In this document: piece after piece, positions 16,714 through 24,421 of the stretch
Layout: each line of letters opens with the position of its first letter
How positions within the stretch are numbered: the stretch's first letter is position 1
Source of the DNA: JAWXCE01 sp034440495
GTDB taxonomy: Bacteria > Pseudomonadota > Alphaproteobacteria > Rhizobiales > Rhodomicrobiaceae
Assembly (NCBI GenBank): GCA_034440495.1
Contig: JAWXCE010000042.1
Location: 118,567 to 182,566 of the forward strand
Length of the DNA stretch: 64,000 nt
Direction: 5' to 3'
The notes under the pieces: model-generated
Database searches by the model: none
What the model was told of the DNA's origin: nothing
The model's input: the letters and a program-made list of their open reading frames with translations, nothing else
Program-made: the position numbers and the translations under genes

Positions 16714-16959
16714 ATGGCAAACTGGCAAGTTCAGGACGCAAAAACTCGCTTTAGCGAGCTTATTGAATGTGCAGACCGCGAAGGGCCGCAAACCATTACG
16801 CGGCACGGGGCAGAGCGCGCCGTCGTGCTTTCCATCGACGATTACCGGAGGCTGACGGCGCGGTATGCGGGCTTCAAGGCGCATTTGCTCGGCGGCCCGA
16901 AAGTGGATGACTTCGACATCGAGCGGGACGCCGACACCGGCCGCGACGCAGACTTTTAA
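16714..16959 (+). CDS. Phd/YefM-type antitoxin
   Basis: 81 aa. N-terminal Phd/YefM DNA-binding fold: WQVQDAKTRFSELIE, then GPQTITRHGAERAVVLSIDDYRRL. The acidic C-terminus (DDFDIERDADTGRDADF) is the part that normally wraps the toxin. The ATG at 16714 follows AGGAAGG. The stop shares a base with the toxin start (TAATG), so the two are translationally coupled. Confidence 0.92.
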   Translation: MANWQVQDAKTRFSELIECADREGPQTITRHGAERAVVLSIDDYRRLTARYAGFKAHLLGGPKVDDFDIERDADTGRDADF

Positions 16960-17375
16960 TGCCGGGTTTCCTACTCGATACCTGCGTGCTATCGGAAAGC
17001 CGCAAAAAGCGCGCAGACTCGGGCGTGATGGCGTTTCTGGAGAAGGCCGACCCTTCGCAATTGTTTATCAGCGTGCTGACCGTCGGCGAGATCCACAAGG
17101 GAGTCGCCAAGAAGCGGCTGACCGACAAGGGCGCGGCGGACGAGATCGCCGCCTGGGCCATCGTTATCCAGCACAATTTTGCCGACCATATCCTTAATGT
17201 CGACATGCGGGTAGGACGGCTGTGGGGAGAGTTGAGCGGCAAGCGCTCCTCGCCCGTCATCGATACGATTATCGCCGCGACCGCCATTGTCCACGGCCTT
17301 GCCGTCGTAACCCGCAACACTCGGGATTTTGTTAAAACCGACGCAGTCTTACTCAACCCGTGGAGCGGTTCGTGA
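16959..17375 (+). CDS. PIN-domain toxin (VapC/FitB type)
   Basis: 138 aa. PIN ribonuclease with the acidic set in LLDTCVLSE, VLTVGEIHKG, VIDTIIAATA and VTRNTRDF, closest to FitB/VapC toxins that pair with Phd-type antitoxins. Complete module with the preceding gene. Its 3' end overlaps the convergent SPW remnant by 23 bases, so the module was probably dropped onto the end of that gene. Confidence 0.92.
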   Translation: MPGFLLDTCVLSESRKKRADSGVMAFLEKADPSQLFISVLTVGEIHKGVAKKRLTDKGAADEIAAWAIVIQHNFADHILNVDMRVGRLWGELSGKRSSPVIDTIIAATAIVHGLAVVTRNTRDFVKTDAVLLNPWSGS

Positions 17376-17727
17376 ATAAGTCATTATTGGTCGTCTGGCC
17401 AAACAACACGACTAAAAGTACCCCTACGGCGTTCGCGTACGAATACCAGGCGTCGATGCCGCTCAGCCCTAAAATGGTCGGCACGAGTAAAAATGCTACG
17501 CCGAGAATGCTGTCTATGATCAGATGAACCCGAAACGGAATGAGTTTGATGATGCCAAAACGATAGTCGGTCAGCACGCTTAGCACTATGGCCGAAATGC
17601 CGGCCGCGACGGAGATATTGGTCACAAGCGGCTATAACCCTAAAATGAACGGTAAGGCGATAAGACAGCCTGCGACAATATAGTCGAGATAACCGTGTAT
17701 GGTTGGCGTTATAAATTTGCAAGACAT
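17353..17727 (-). pseudogene. SPW-repeat membrane protein with in-frame stop
   Basis: An ATG at 17727 opens a typical SPW-family start (KFITPTIHGYLDYIVAG, LIALPFILGL) but codon 32 is TAG (17632-17634). The same frame then continues with four hydrophobic stretches, including LTDYRFGIIKLIPFRVHL, a hallmark of the family. A restart at GTG 17625 would lack the first helix. These small membrane proteins have no firm function. Interruption and overlap with vapC suggest decay. Confidence 0.65.
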
Positions 17728-18117
17728 GCCATCCCTCTTCGCGTCCGCGCTTTGGGCGCTGCGCTAAATGAATCGCGCTTAGGACTTGGCGGAGACTATT
17801 GTCAGCCCCACAATTAGCTTCACTATTAAGATACCATTTCTTTCGCTATTTCAGGTATATCTTTCTCAAGCAGGTCGGGGATTGCGGCGACAAACTTGAC
17901 GCGCGGCCTTATGATAGCTATCCATTGCAGCCGCGAGTAGTAAAATCAACTCACTCCCCAACCGTGGAGAGGAAAGCGTAAGGCTTACGCTTCCTTTGCA
18001 GCCGTGAAATTGTCCGATCACTGGAATGGCTTATGCAAATATTCTCTATGAGAAAACAACTGTAGCTAGTGACGCTGGTGATCTTATTGAACCCTACTGG
18101 GACAGCGACCTTCGGGC
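17728..18117. other. Intergenic region with a long inverted repeat
   Basis: About 390 bases without a confident gene. It holds a palindrome centred near 17981 (AAGCGTAAG-G-CTTACGCTT, flanked by AGGA and TCCT, about 17969-17994) followed by TTTGC, which may be an operator or weak terminator. A short frame at 18023-18137 (starting MAYANILYEK) runs into a seven-C tract just before the cysteine-rich ORF. Confidence 0.4.
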
Positions 18118-18321
18118 ATGCCCTGGCAGACGCACCCCCCCGTAAATGTTCGTTGTTATGGCTGTAGCTGCCGGGGTGGACCGGGCTTCCGGAAGCAAAG
18201 CGGAAAATGCGTAGGTCATAAACAGCTTAAGTCTTCATGCGGCGATCCATCTACTCTAAAATGTAAGTGCAAATTGGCAAGATGCGGCTTCGATACAACC
18301 AGAAAGCCAGAGAAAATTTAA
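18118..18321 (+). CDS. Small cysteine-rich ORF, possible gene remnant
   Basis: 67 codons with eight Cys, clustered as CYGCSCRGGPGFR, GKCVGHKQLKSSCG and KCKCKLARC. The GGPGFR...GKCVG pattern resembles short cysteine-rich secreted proteins seen in alphaproteobacteria, but no signal peptide is visible from this start. A C7 tract at about 18131-18137 separates it from an upstream frame, so a frameshift may have cut off the natural N-terminus. Ends five bases before the first uvrA 5' fragment. Confidence 0.38.
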   Translation: MPWQTHPPVNVRCYGCSCRGGPGFRKQSGKCVGHKQLKSSCGDPSTLKCKCKLARCGFDTTRKPEKI

Positions 18322-18325
18322 CACG

Positions 18326-18414
18326 TTGACATCCAAATTCATATCGGTGCGAGGGGCGCGCGAGCACAACCTGAAAAAACATCTCGCTCGACATTCCGCG
18401 CGAGAAACCCGTCA
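18326..18414 (+). pseudogene. uvrA 5'-end fragment A (oldest looking)
   Basis: About 89 bases nearly matching the first ~90 bases of intact uvrA at 21255: TTG instead of ATG, then ACATCCAAATTCATAT, GCGCGCGAGCACAACCT and CTCGACATTCCGCGCGAGAA. One extra A shifts the frame after residue 16 and three bases are missing near the end. Homology stops at the stop codon of the L,D-transpeptidase gene. Confidence 0.85.
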
Positions 18415-18415
18415 T

Positions 18416-19255
18416 TTATTCAGCCGCCTTTTTTGCGGAGGCGGCAGGCGCATTTATTTTCGCAGCCGGCGCCGAGGCACCCTTCACGACGACCGGTTTT
18501 CGTTTTTCCTTCGCCGGGGTTTGCGCCTCGTCCGCAGGCCAAAAGCTGAACAGCGACGACAGCGGGGCGTTCTGGCTGACACCGCCCGCATATGACGGCA
18601 GCACCGTCACCTTCGCGCCGACCTTCGCAATGGAGGCCAGATGCACGACATGTTCGTTCGTCAGGCGAAAGCACCCGGACGAATTGTTCCGCCCGACGGT
18701 GCGGTCGTTGTTGGTTCCGTGGATGCGGTAGATCGTACTGCCGAGATAAAGCGCCCGCGCGCCTTGCGGGTTGCGCAAGCCCCCTGTAACGGTGACGGGC
18801 AGACCCGGCAGACGCTCACGCATCTCCGGCGGCGGCGTCCAGGATGGCCATGCGGCGATGCGTGTGATGCGCTCCGTTCCAGACCAGGTAAAGCCGTCGC
18901 GGCCAACCGAGATCGGATACTCATAAGCCCGTTTGCCGGAGAGAACGAAATAAAGCTTGCGGCGCTCGGTGTCGACGATCATGGAGCCAGCGTCTTCGTT
19001 CCGATCGAAATACACGATCGGCGGTTCGGCGGGCTTGATATCTGGACGGTCGCCTCCATTCATGAACGCGGGATAGACAACCGGCTTAAAGGACTTGCGT
19101 CGCTCCGCGCGCCGGGCTTCTTCCTCGTCGGTCTTCTGTCTAAGGTCGCTTTCAAACGTTGGATGAATGCCACCCCAGGTCTCTTGGGCGACAGCCTCGT
19201 TCATAACCAGTATCAGGCCAACCAGCGCTGGCAGAGTTGCAAGCCAGTATCTCAT
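18416..19255 (-). CDS. L,D-transpeptidase (YkuD domain)
   Basis: 279 aa with a signal peptide (LPALVGLILVMNEAVAQ), periplasmic. The YkuD domain lies at about residues 90-230, with the conserved IHGTNNDRTVG and SSGCFRLTNEHV carrying the catalytic His and Cys. Such enzymes make 3-3 peptidoglycan crosslinks or attach proteins to the wall. An alanine/lysine-rich tail of ~50 residues follows. It is transcribed toward uvrA fragment A, its stop touching the end of that fragment, and is flanked by fragment B 240 bases upstream. Confidence 0.93.
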   Translation of the reverse strand: MRYWLATLPALVGLILVMNEAVAQETWGGIHPTFESDLRQKTDEEEARRAERRKSFKPVVYPAFMNGGDRPDIKPAEPPIVYFDRNEDAGSMIVDTERRKLYFVLSGKRAYEYPISVGRDGFTWSGTERITRIAAWPSWTPPPEMRERLPGLPVTVTGGLRNPQGARALYLGSTIYRIHGTNNDRTVGRNNSSGCFRLTNEHVVHLASIAKVGAKVTVLPSYAGGVSQNAPLSSLFSFWPADEAQTPAKEKRKPVVVKGASAPAAKINAPAASAKKAAE

Positions 19256-19480
19256 ACGTGTTCCCCTTGTGGAGCCTCAGCATTCGTGCTTCTCGGCGCG
19301 ATGCCTTATAGTCAAGTATAAATTCGTCCCGTGGCAAGCCGTCCCGGCATTTACTGCTCTTCCTCGGCTAGAAACAGGGCTTATGTCGCCAACGAGCGCC
19401 ATACCTGTCAATAGCAACAGAGGGGGTGGGCAATCTGAAACATAATTTTGCTTCCTGCTTGAGGGCGAGCGGCAGCCGTC

Positions 19481-19690
19481 GTACAACAGCGCCATGACCT
19501 CCAAATTTATCGCCGTGCGCGGCGCGCGCGAGCACATCTAGAAATATCTCGCTCGACATCCTGCGCGCGAACCTCTTCGTCATCACCGGTCTTTCGGGTT
19601 CCGGCAAGTCGTCGCTTCGTTCGACAGGATCTACGCGGAGGGAGCAGCGCCGCTAAGTAGAAAAGCTTGTCGGCCTATGCACGCCAGTCT
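19481..19690 (+). pseudogene. uvrA 5'-end fragment B
   Basis: From ATG 19494 about 200 bases follow uvrA codons 1-66: ATGACCTCCAAATT, GTGCGCGGCGCGCGCGAGCA, the Walker A stretch (GGTTCCGGCAAGTCGTC) and GTCGGCCTATGCACGCCAGT. There is a TAG at codon 16 and several indels, so it cannot be translated through. Similarity starts a few bases before the ATG (TACAACA, also before fragment C). It ends where a higB stub begins. Confidence 0.85.
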
Positions 19691-19698
19691 GAACTGCC

Positions 19699-19779
19699 AT
19701 GTTAGCCGTCAATTGGTGGCTCATCTTTAGCTTCGAGGATGAGAACGCTTTCGATGTCGATCTGATTGACTATCACTGA
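19699..19779 (+). pseudogene. HigB toxin C-terminal stub
   Basis: Codons ending at TGA 19777-19779 read VNWWLIFSFEDENAF and DVDLIDYH, the usual end of HigB/RelE-type toxins (NWRxxFxFedgdayDVdyeDYH). Everything before the NW motif is missing, replaced by uvrA fragment B. The toxin is therefore dead while its antitoxin, 11 bases downstream, is intact. Confidence 0.75.
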
Positions 19780-19790
19780 GGACACTTGCG

Positions 19791-20078
19791 ATGCCGATGA
19801 GAAACCCCTGCCACCCTGGCGAAATCATCCGGGAGGATGTGTTGGCCCCGCTTGGCCTCAATGTAAGCCAGGCGGCAAAGGCGCTAGGCGTCACGAGACA
19901 GGCACTCTCGAACATGCTCAACGGCCGTACCTCGCTCACGGCGGAGATGGCGCTTCGCGTGGAAAAGGCGTTCGGGCCGAAAATGGAGCATCTCATGCGG
20001 ATGCAACTCGCTTATGATCTCGCGCAAGCGCGCGCCTGCGCGCAAAATGTCCGCGTCGAAGCTTACAAGTCTGCCTAA
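19791..20078 (+). CDS. higA: HigA-type antitoxin, orphaned
   Basis: 95 aa. HigA family: HPGEIIREDVLAPLGLNVSQ leads into an Xre-type helix-turn-helix (QAAKALGVTRQALSNMLNGR). Normally represses its own operon and neutralises HigB mRNA interferase. GAGGA at 19778-19782 is a plausible ribosome site. Only the 3' end of higB remains upstream, so this antitoxin has no local partner. It may still act as a DNA-binding regulator or protect against other HigB toxins. Confidence 0.92.
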   Translation: MPMRNPCHPGEIIREDVLAPLGLNVSQAAKALGVTRQALSNMLNGRTSLTAEMALRVEKAFGPKMEHLMRMQLAYDLAQARACAQNVRVEAYKSA

Positions 20079-20129
20079 CTGTTGTTCGCCAAATTGTAGC
20101 GCGGCTTGCGGGTGGGCTGCGACCGCTTT

Positions 20130-20293
20130 ACAACACTTTCATGACCTCGAAATTCATTTCCGTGCGCGGCGCGCGCGAGCACAACCTCAAGAACATCTCG
20201 CTCGACATCCCGCGCGAGAAGCTAGTCGTCATTACCCGGCTGTCCGGCTCGGGCAAGTCGAGCCTCGCGTTACAAACTAAAGTCGGTAACTAA
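20130..20293 (+). pseudogene. uvrA 5'-end fragment C (best preserved)
   Basis: From ATG 20141 the first 44 codons are still in frame and nearly identical to UvrA residues 1-44, including RGAREHNLKNISLDIP and Walker A GSGKSSLA (with Arg for Gly in VVITR). Homology stops near 20271, after which seven unrelated codons run to a stop. TTACAACA upstream of the ATG matches fragment B. It could be translated as a short peptide but not as a functional ATPase. Confidence 0.85.
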
Positions 20294-20340
20294 TGCAACT
20301 TTCGACGTTGATACGACTAAGATATTAGCTGGAACAAAAA

Positions 20341-21228
20341 ATGGCCGACAGAGTGATCGATCTCGAAACACGTAAGAAACTTACTTTTCGACAAGCCGAG
20401 GGAAAAGAACCGCTGCCGCGGCAACTAATGTACCTTGAAATTGACGAGGAAATGCGCCTATCTTTGTGGGAAGTAGTTTATGTATTTTTGGCGCAATATA
20501 CGCATTCAAACTTTCGTGAATCCATCAAGTTATATGGGGCCGGATTTAATTTTTCACTAAATATAATGAAGAGTGTTCTAAAACAACCCATAGATGATGC
20601 TATTAACCAGTCCAAAAATCCTGAAAATGTCTCGAAGAATTTAAAAAGCCTTTTTCTGTGTGGAGACCCTGTTGTTATTTTAGAAGCGATACAGGTTAAC
20701 TTGCGTGACAGAGACATTCCAAGCGATTTTAAGTCCAGCTTAATTGAGATTTTAACGGATAAACGCACAACATATGGCGTGATTGATAACACTATTTTCC
20801 CGTTGGCCTCGCCAGAGGAACGCAACTGCGTAACTAACGATCTGGCCGACATAGCTGCCTCGGCTTACGAAGCAGCATATGCTCATTTACGAAACGCGAG
20901 CGTAGAAATATCGGCAGGGCAATTTAAAAATTCCGTTCGCGAATCAATTCACGCCGTAGAGAGCGTCTTAAAATTCATGACCGGAAAGGAAGACGCAACC
21001 TTAAGCGATGGATTGGCGCACCTTCAAAAAACCAAGCCAATTCATACAACTATGAAAAGCGCATTTGAGAAGCTGTATGCCTACACAAATTCTGAGCACG
21101 GAATTCGCCACGCAATGTTTGACTCAGAAAATGAGAAAGTTGGCCGCGAGGAAGCACTGTTCATGTTTAGCGCCTGCACCGCATTTGTCGCGTTTTTAGT
21201 CAGAAAAAAGCTTAGTGAAATCGACTAG
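20341..21228 (+). CDS. AbiJ-NTD4/HEPN-like protein, possible defence gene
   Basis: 295 aa, AT-rich compared with uvrA. The N-terminal ~45 residues (LTFRQAEG, EIDEEMRLSLWEVVYVFL) resemble the AbiJ N-terminal domain type 4. The C-terminal ~110 residues (KNSVRESIHAVESVLKFMTG, LYAYTNSEHGIRHAMFD, FSACTAFVAFLVRK) resemble the helical HEPN-like domain found with it. Related proteins occur in abortive-infection and other phage-defence settings. This is family resemblance only. Cargo between uvrA fragment C and intact uvrA, ending 26 bases before the uvrA start. Confidence 0.62.
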   Translation: MADRVIDLETRKKLTFRQAEGKEPLPRQLMYLEIDEEMRLSLWEVVYVFLAQYTHSNFRESIKLYGAGFNFSLNIMKSVLKQPIDDAINQSKNPENVSKNLKSLFLCGDPVVILEAIQVNLRDRDIPSDFKSSLIEILTDKRTTYGVIDNTIFPLASPEERNCVTNDLADIAASAYEAAYAHLRNASVEISAGQFKNSVRESIHAVESVLKFMTGKEDATLSDGLAHLQKTKPIHTTMKSAFEKLYAYTNSEHGIRHAMFDSENEKVGREEALFMFSACTAFVAFLVRKKLSEID

Positions 21229-21254
21229 TCACTGGGGTATCACCTACAAAAATC

Positions 21255-24200
21255 ATGACCTCCAAATACATATCCGTGCGCGGCGCGCGCGAGCACAACC
21301 TCAAAAACATCTCGCTCGACATTCCGCGCGAGAAGCTTGTCGTCATCACCGGCCTGTCCGGCTCTGGCAAATCCAGCCTCGCCTTCGACACGATCTACGC
21401 CGAGGGGCAGCGACGCTATGTGGAAAGCCTGTCGGCCTATGCGCGCCAATTTTTGGAGATGCAGCAGAAGCCCGACGTGGACCTGATCGAGGGATTGTCT
21501 CCCGCCATCTCCATCGAGCAGAAGACTACGAGCCGCAACCCGCGCTCGACTGTCGCCACCGTCACCGAGATTTACGATTATATGCGGCTGCTCTGGGCGC
21601 GCGTCGGGGTGCCGTATTCGCCCGCGACCGGACTGCCGATCGAGAGCCAGACGGTGAGCCAGATGGTTGACCGGGTGTTGGAATTGCCGGAGGGGTCGCG
21701 GCTGTATTTGCTCGCGCCGGTTATTCGCGGCCGCAAGGGGGAGTATAAGAAGGAGCTGGCCGAGTGGATGAAACGCGGCTTCCAGCGCGTGAAGATCGAC
21801 GGTAAATTTTATGAAATCGCCGAGGCGCCCGCGCTCGACAAGAAGTTAAAGCACGATATCGACGTGGTGGTTGATCGTGTAGTGGTGAAAGCCGATTTGG
21901 CCACCCGCCTCGCCGATAGCTTCGAGACGGCGCTGGAGCTGGCGGATGGCCTCGCCATTGCCGAGTTCGCCGACAAGCCGCTGGGCGCAGCGCCCCCTCA
22001 CAACGGCCCTGTCCCAACGGGAGAGGGGGAAGAAGGAAAAGGGCGAGGCAAGCGTTCGCTGTCCCGCGCCGCATCGTCATCGGCGGGCTTGACTAGGCAA
22101 TCCACGGCGGCGGATGAGGGAGAAGAGCTGGATGGCCGGGTCAAGACCGGCCATGACGGGGATCAGCGGGAAGTGAAGGCGCTAAAGGCCGAGGAAAAGC
22201 TTCGCGCCGAGAAGGCGGGCACCCTCAAAAACAAGAACGAAACACACGAGCGGATTACGTTTTCCGCAAAATTCGCCTGCCCAGTAAGCGGCTTCACCAT
22301 CGAAGAGATCGAGCCGCGGCTGTTTTCGTTCAACAACCCCTATGGCGCCTGCCCGAAATGCGATGGCCTTGGCACCGAGCTGCAGTTCGAGGCGGCGCTT
22401 GTGGTGCCCGATCCTTCGCTGGCGATGCAGAAAGGCGCGATTGCTCCGTGGGCGAGAACGGGGAACACCTCGCCGTATTACACGCAGACGCTGCAGGCGC
22501 TCGCCAAGCATTACAAAGTGTCGATGAACAAGCCGTGGAGTACGCTGCCGGAGGCGGTGCAGAACGCCATTCTGTTTGGCACGGGTGCCGAGCCGGTGAA
22601 GTTCGTTTATGACGACGGGATGCGTTCATACGAGACGGAAAAGCCGTTCGAGGGCGTGGTCACCAATATCGAGCGGCGGTGGAAGGAAACGGATTCGGCG
22701 TGGGTACGCGAGGAGCTGTCGCGCTTTCAGTCGGATCACCCGTGCGAGGCTTGCGGCGGGATGCGCTTAAAGCCGCAGGCGCTGGCGGTAAAGATCGACA
22801 GGCTGCATGTGGCGGAGGTGTCGCAGCTCTCGATCCGCCGCGCGGGCGCCTGGTTCGACGCGCTGCCCGCCAAGCTGACGGGCAAGCAGAACGAGATCGC
22901 AACCCGCATCCTCAAGGAAATCCGCGACCGGCTGAAATTCCTCAACGATGTGGGGTTGGATTATCTGGCGTTGTCGCGCAACTCCGGCACGCTGTCGGGC
23001 GGCGAGAGCCAGCGTATCCGGTTGGCGTCGCAGATCGGCTCGGGGCTCACCGGTGTGCTCTATGTGTTGGATGAGCCGTCTATTGGCCTGCACCAGCGTG
23101 ATAATGCGCGGCTGCTCGACACGCTGCGGCACTTGCGCGACCTCGGCAATACGGTGATCGTCGTCGAGCATGACGAGGACGCCATCATGCAGGCCGACCA
23201 CGTGGTGGACATCGGCCCCGGCGCGGGCGTGCATGGCGGGCGGATCATCGCGGAGGGCACGCCAGCGCAGATTTTGGCGCACCCCGACAGCCTCACCGGG
23301 CAATATCTGAGCGGCGCGCGCGAGGTGGCTGTGCCGCGCACCCGGCGTATCACCACCAAGCAGAAGCATCTGCGCGTGACCGGCGCGACGGGCAACAACC
23401 TGAAAAACGTGACGGCGGATATTCCGCTCGGCGCGATGACGGCGGTGACGGGCGTGTCCGGCGGCGGCAAGTCCACGCTGCTGATCGAGACGGTCTACAA
23501 GGCCGTCGCCCGGCGGCTGAACGGCGCGCGCGAGGCGCCCTCGCATTTCGACGACATTCAGGGGCTGGAGCATCTCGACAAGGTCATCGACATCGACCAG
23601 TCGCCCATCGGCCGCACGCCGCGCTCCAACCCCGCAACCTATACCGGCGCGTTCACGCCCATCCGCGAGTGGTTTGCCGGCCTGCCGGAGGCGAAGGCGC
23701 GCGGCTACCAGCCGGGGCGGTTCAGCTTCAACGTGAAGGGCGGGCGCTGCGAGGCGTGCCAGGGCGACGGCGTCATCAAAATCGAGATGCACTTCCTGCC
23801 CGATGTTTACGTCACCTGCGACATCTGCAAGGGCCGCCGCTACAACCGCGAGACGCTGGAGGTGAAGTTCAAGAACAAATCCATCGCCGACGTGCTCGAC
23901 ATGACGGTGGAGGAGGCGGCGGACTTCTTCAAGGCCGTGCCAGCCGTGCGCGAAAAGATGGCGACGCTGGCGCGGGTCGGGCTGTCATACATCAAGGTAG
24001 GGCAGCAGGCGACGACGCTGTCGGGCGGCGAGGCGCAGCGCATCAAGCTGTCGAAGGAGCTGAGCAAGCGCGCGACCGGGCGGACGCTGTACATCCTCGA
24101 CGAGCCGACGACGGGGCTGCATTTCCACGATGTGGCGAAGCTCTTGGAGGTGCTGCACGAGCTGGTCGATGCGGGCAACACCGTGGCGGTGATCGAGCAC

Positions 24201-24389
24201 AATCTGGAGGTGATCAAGACCGCCGACTGGGTGATCGACCTCGGCCCCGAGGGCGGCGACGGCGGCGGCCGCATCGTGGCCGCAGGCACGCCCGAGCAGG
24301 TGGCGAAGGTGAAGGAGAGCTACACCGGGCAGTTCTTGGCGGACTTGCTCAAGCGTCGCCCGATGAAGCGGCAGGCAGCGGCAGAGTAG
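21255..24389 (+). CDS. uvrA: Excinuclease ABC subunit A
   Basis: DNA-damage sensor of nucleotide excision repair. Two ABC ATPase halves: Walker A GLSGSGKSSL (near residue 35) and GVSGGGKSTL (near 735); signatures LSGGESQRIRLASQ and LSGGEAQRIKLSKEL; zinc-binding CPKCDGLG, CEACGG and CEACQGDG...CDICKGRR. At 1044 aa it is ~75 residues longer than usual. The excess is a low-complexity insert at about residues 242-320 that contains a palindromic repeat (22075-22161) read in frame. Three copies of its 5' end lie upstream with cargo between them. No SOS box was recognised in the 26-base gap before the ATG. Confidence 0.96.
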   Translation: MTSKYISVRGAREHNLKNISLDIPREKLVVITGLSGSGKSSLAFDTIYAEGQRRYVESLSAYARQFLEMQQKPDVDLIEGLSPAISIEQKTTSRNPRSTVATVTEIYDYMRLLWARVGVPYSPATGLPIESQTVSQMVDRVLELPEGSRLYLLAPVIRGRKGEYKKELAEWMKRGFQRVKIDGKFYEIAEAPALDKKLKHDIDVVVDRVVVKADLATRLADSFETALELADGLAIAEFADKPLGAAPPHNGPVPTGEGEEGKGRGKRSLSRAASSSAGLTRQSTAADEGEELDGRVKTGHDGDQREVKALKAEEKLRAEKAGTLKNKNETHERITFSAKFACPVSGFTIEEIEPRLFSFNNPYGACPKCDGLGTELQFEAALVVPDPSLAMQKGAIAPWARTGNTSPYYTQTLQALAKHYKVSMNKPWSTLPEAVQNAILFGTGAEPVKFVYDDGMRSYETEKPFEGVVTNIERRWKETDSAWVREELSRFQSDHPCEACGGMRLKPQALAVKIDRLHVAEVSQLSIRRAGAWFDALPAKLTGKQNEIATRILKEIRDRLKFLNDVGLDYLALSRNSGTLSGGESQRIRLASQIGSGLTGVLYVLDEPSIGLHQRDNARLLDTLRHLRDLGNTVIVVEHDEDAIMQADHVVDIGPGAGVHGGRIIAEGTPAQILAHPDSLTGQYLSGAREVAVPRTRRITTKQKHLRVTGATGNNLKNVTADIPLGAMTAVTGVSGGGKSTLLIETVYKAVARRLNGAREAPSHFDDIQGLEHLDKVIDIDQSPIGRTPRSNPATYTGAFTPIREWFAGLPEAKARGYQPGRFSFNVKGGRCEACQGDGVIKIEMHFLPDVYVTCDICKGRRYNRETLEVKFKNKSIADVLDMTVEEAADFFKAVPAVREKMATLARVGLSYIKVGQQATTLSGGEAQRIKLSKELSKRATGRTLYILDEPTTGLHFHDVAKLLEVLHELVDAGNTVAVIEHNLEVIKTADWVIDLGPEGGDGGGRIVAAGTPEQVAKVKESYTGQFLADLLKRRPMKRQAAAE
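22075..22161 (+). repeat. Palindromic repeat inside uvrA coding sequence
   Basis: Left arm CGTCATCGGCGGGCTTGAC...GGCAATCCAC (22075-22105) and right arm GGATGGCCGGGTCAAG...CCGGCCATGACG (22130-22158) are inverted versions of the same motif. The right arm alone folds with an 8-bp stem ATGGCCGG/CCGGCCAT. The same family lies between genes at 30361, 48344 and 59750 and inside the DUF815 gene at 37764. Here it adds residues such as SSAGLTRQSTAADEG and GRVKTGHDGD. Confidence 0.8.
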
Positions 24390-24421
24390 AATAATTTTCA
24401 TTTAATAAATAAGGCAAAAAT

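Noticed and set aside
22767..23792. Long open frame antisense to uvrA (341 codons)
   Set aside because: GC-rich antisense shadow of uvrA. It shows no domain, and third-position GC and homology support the sense frame.
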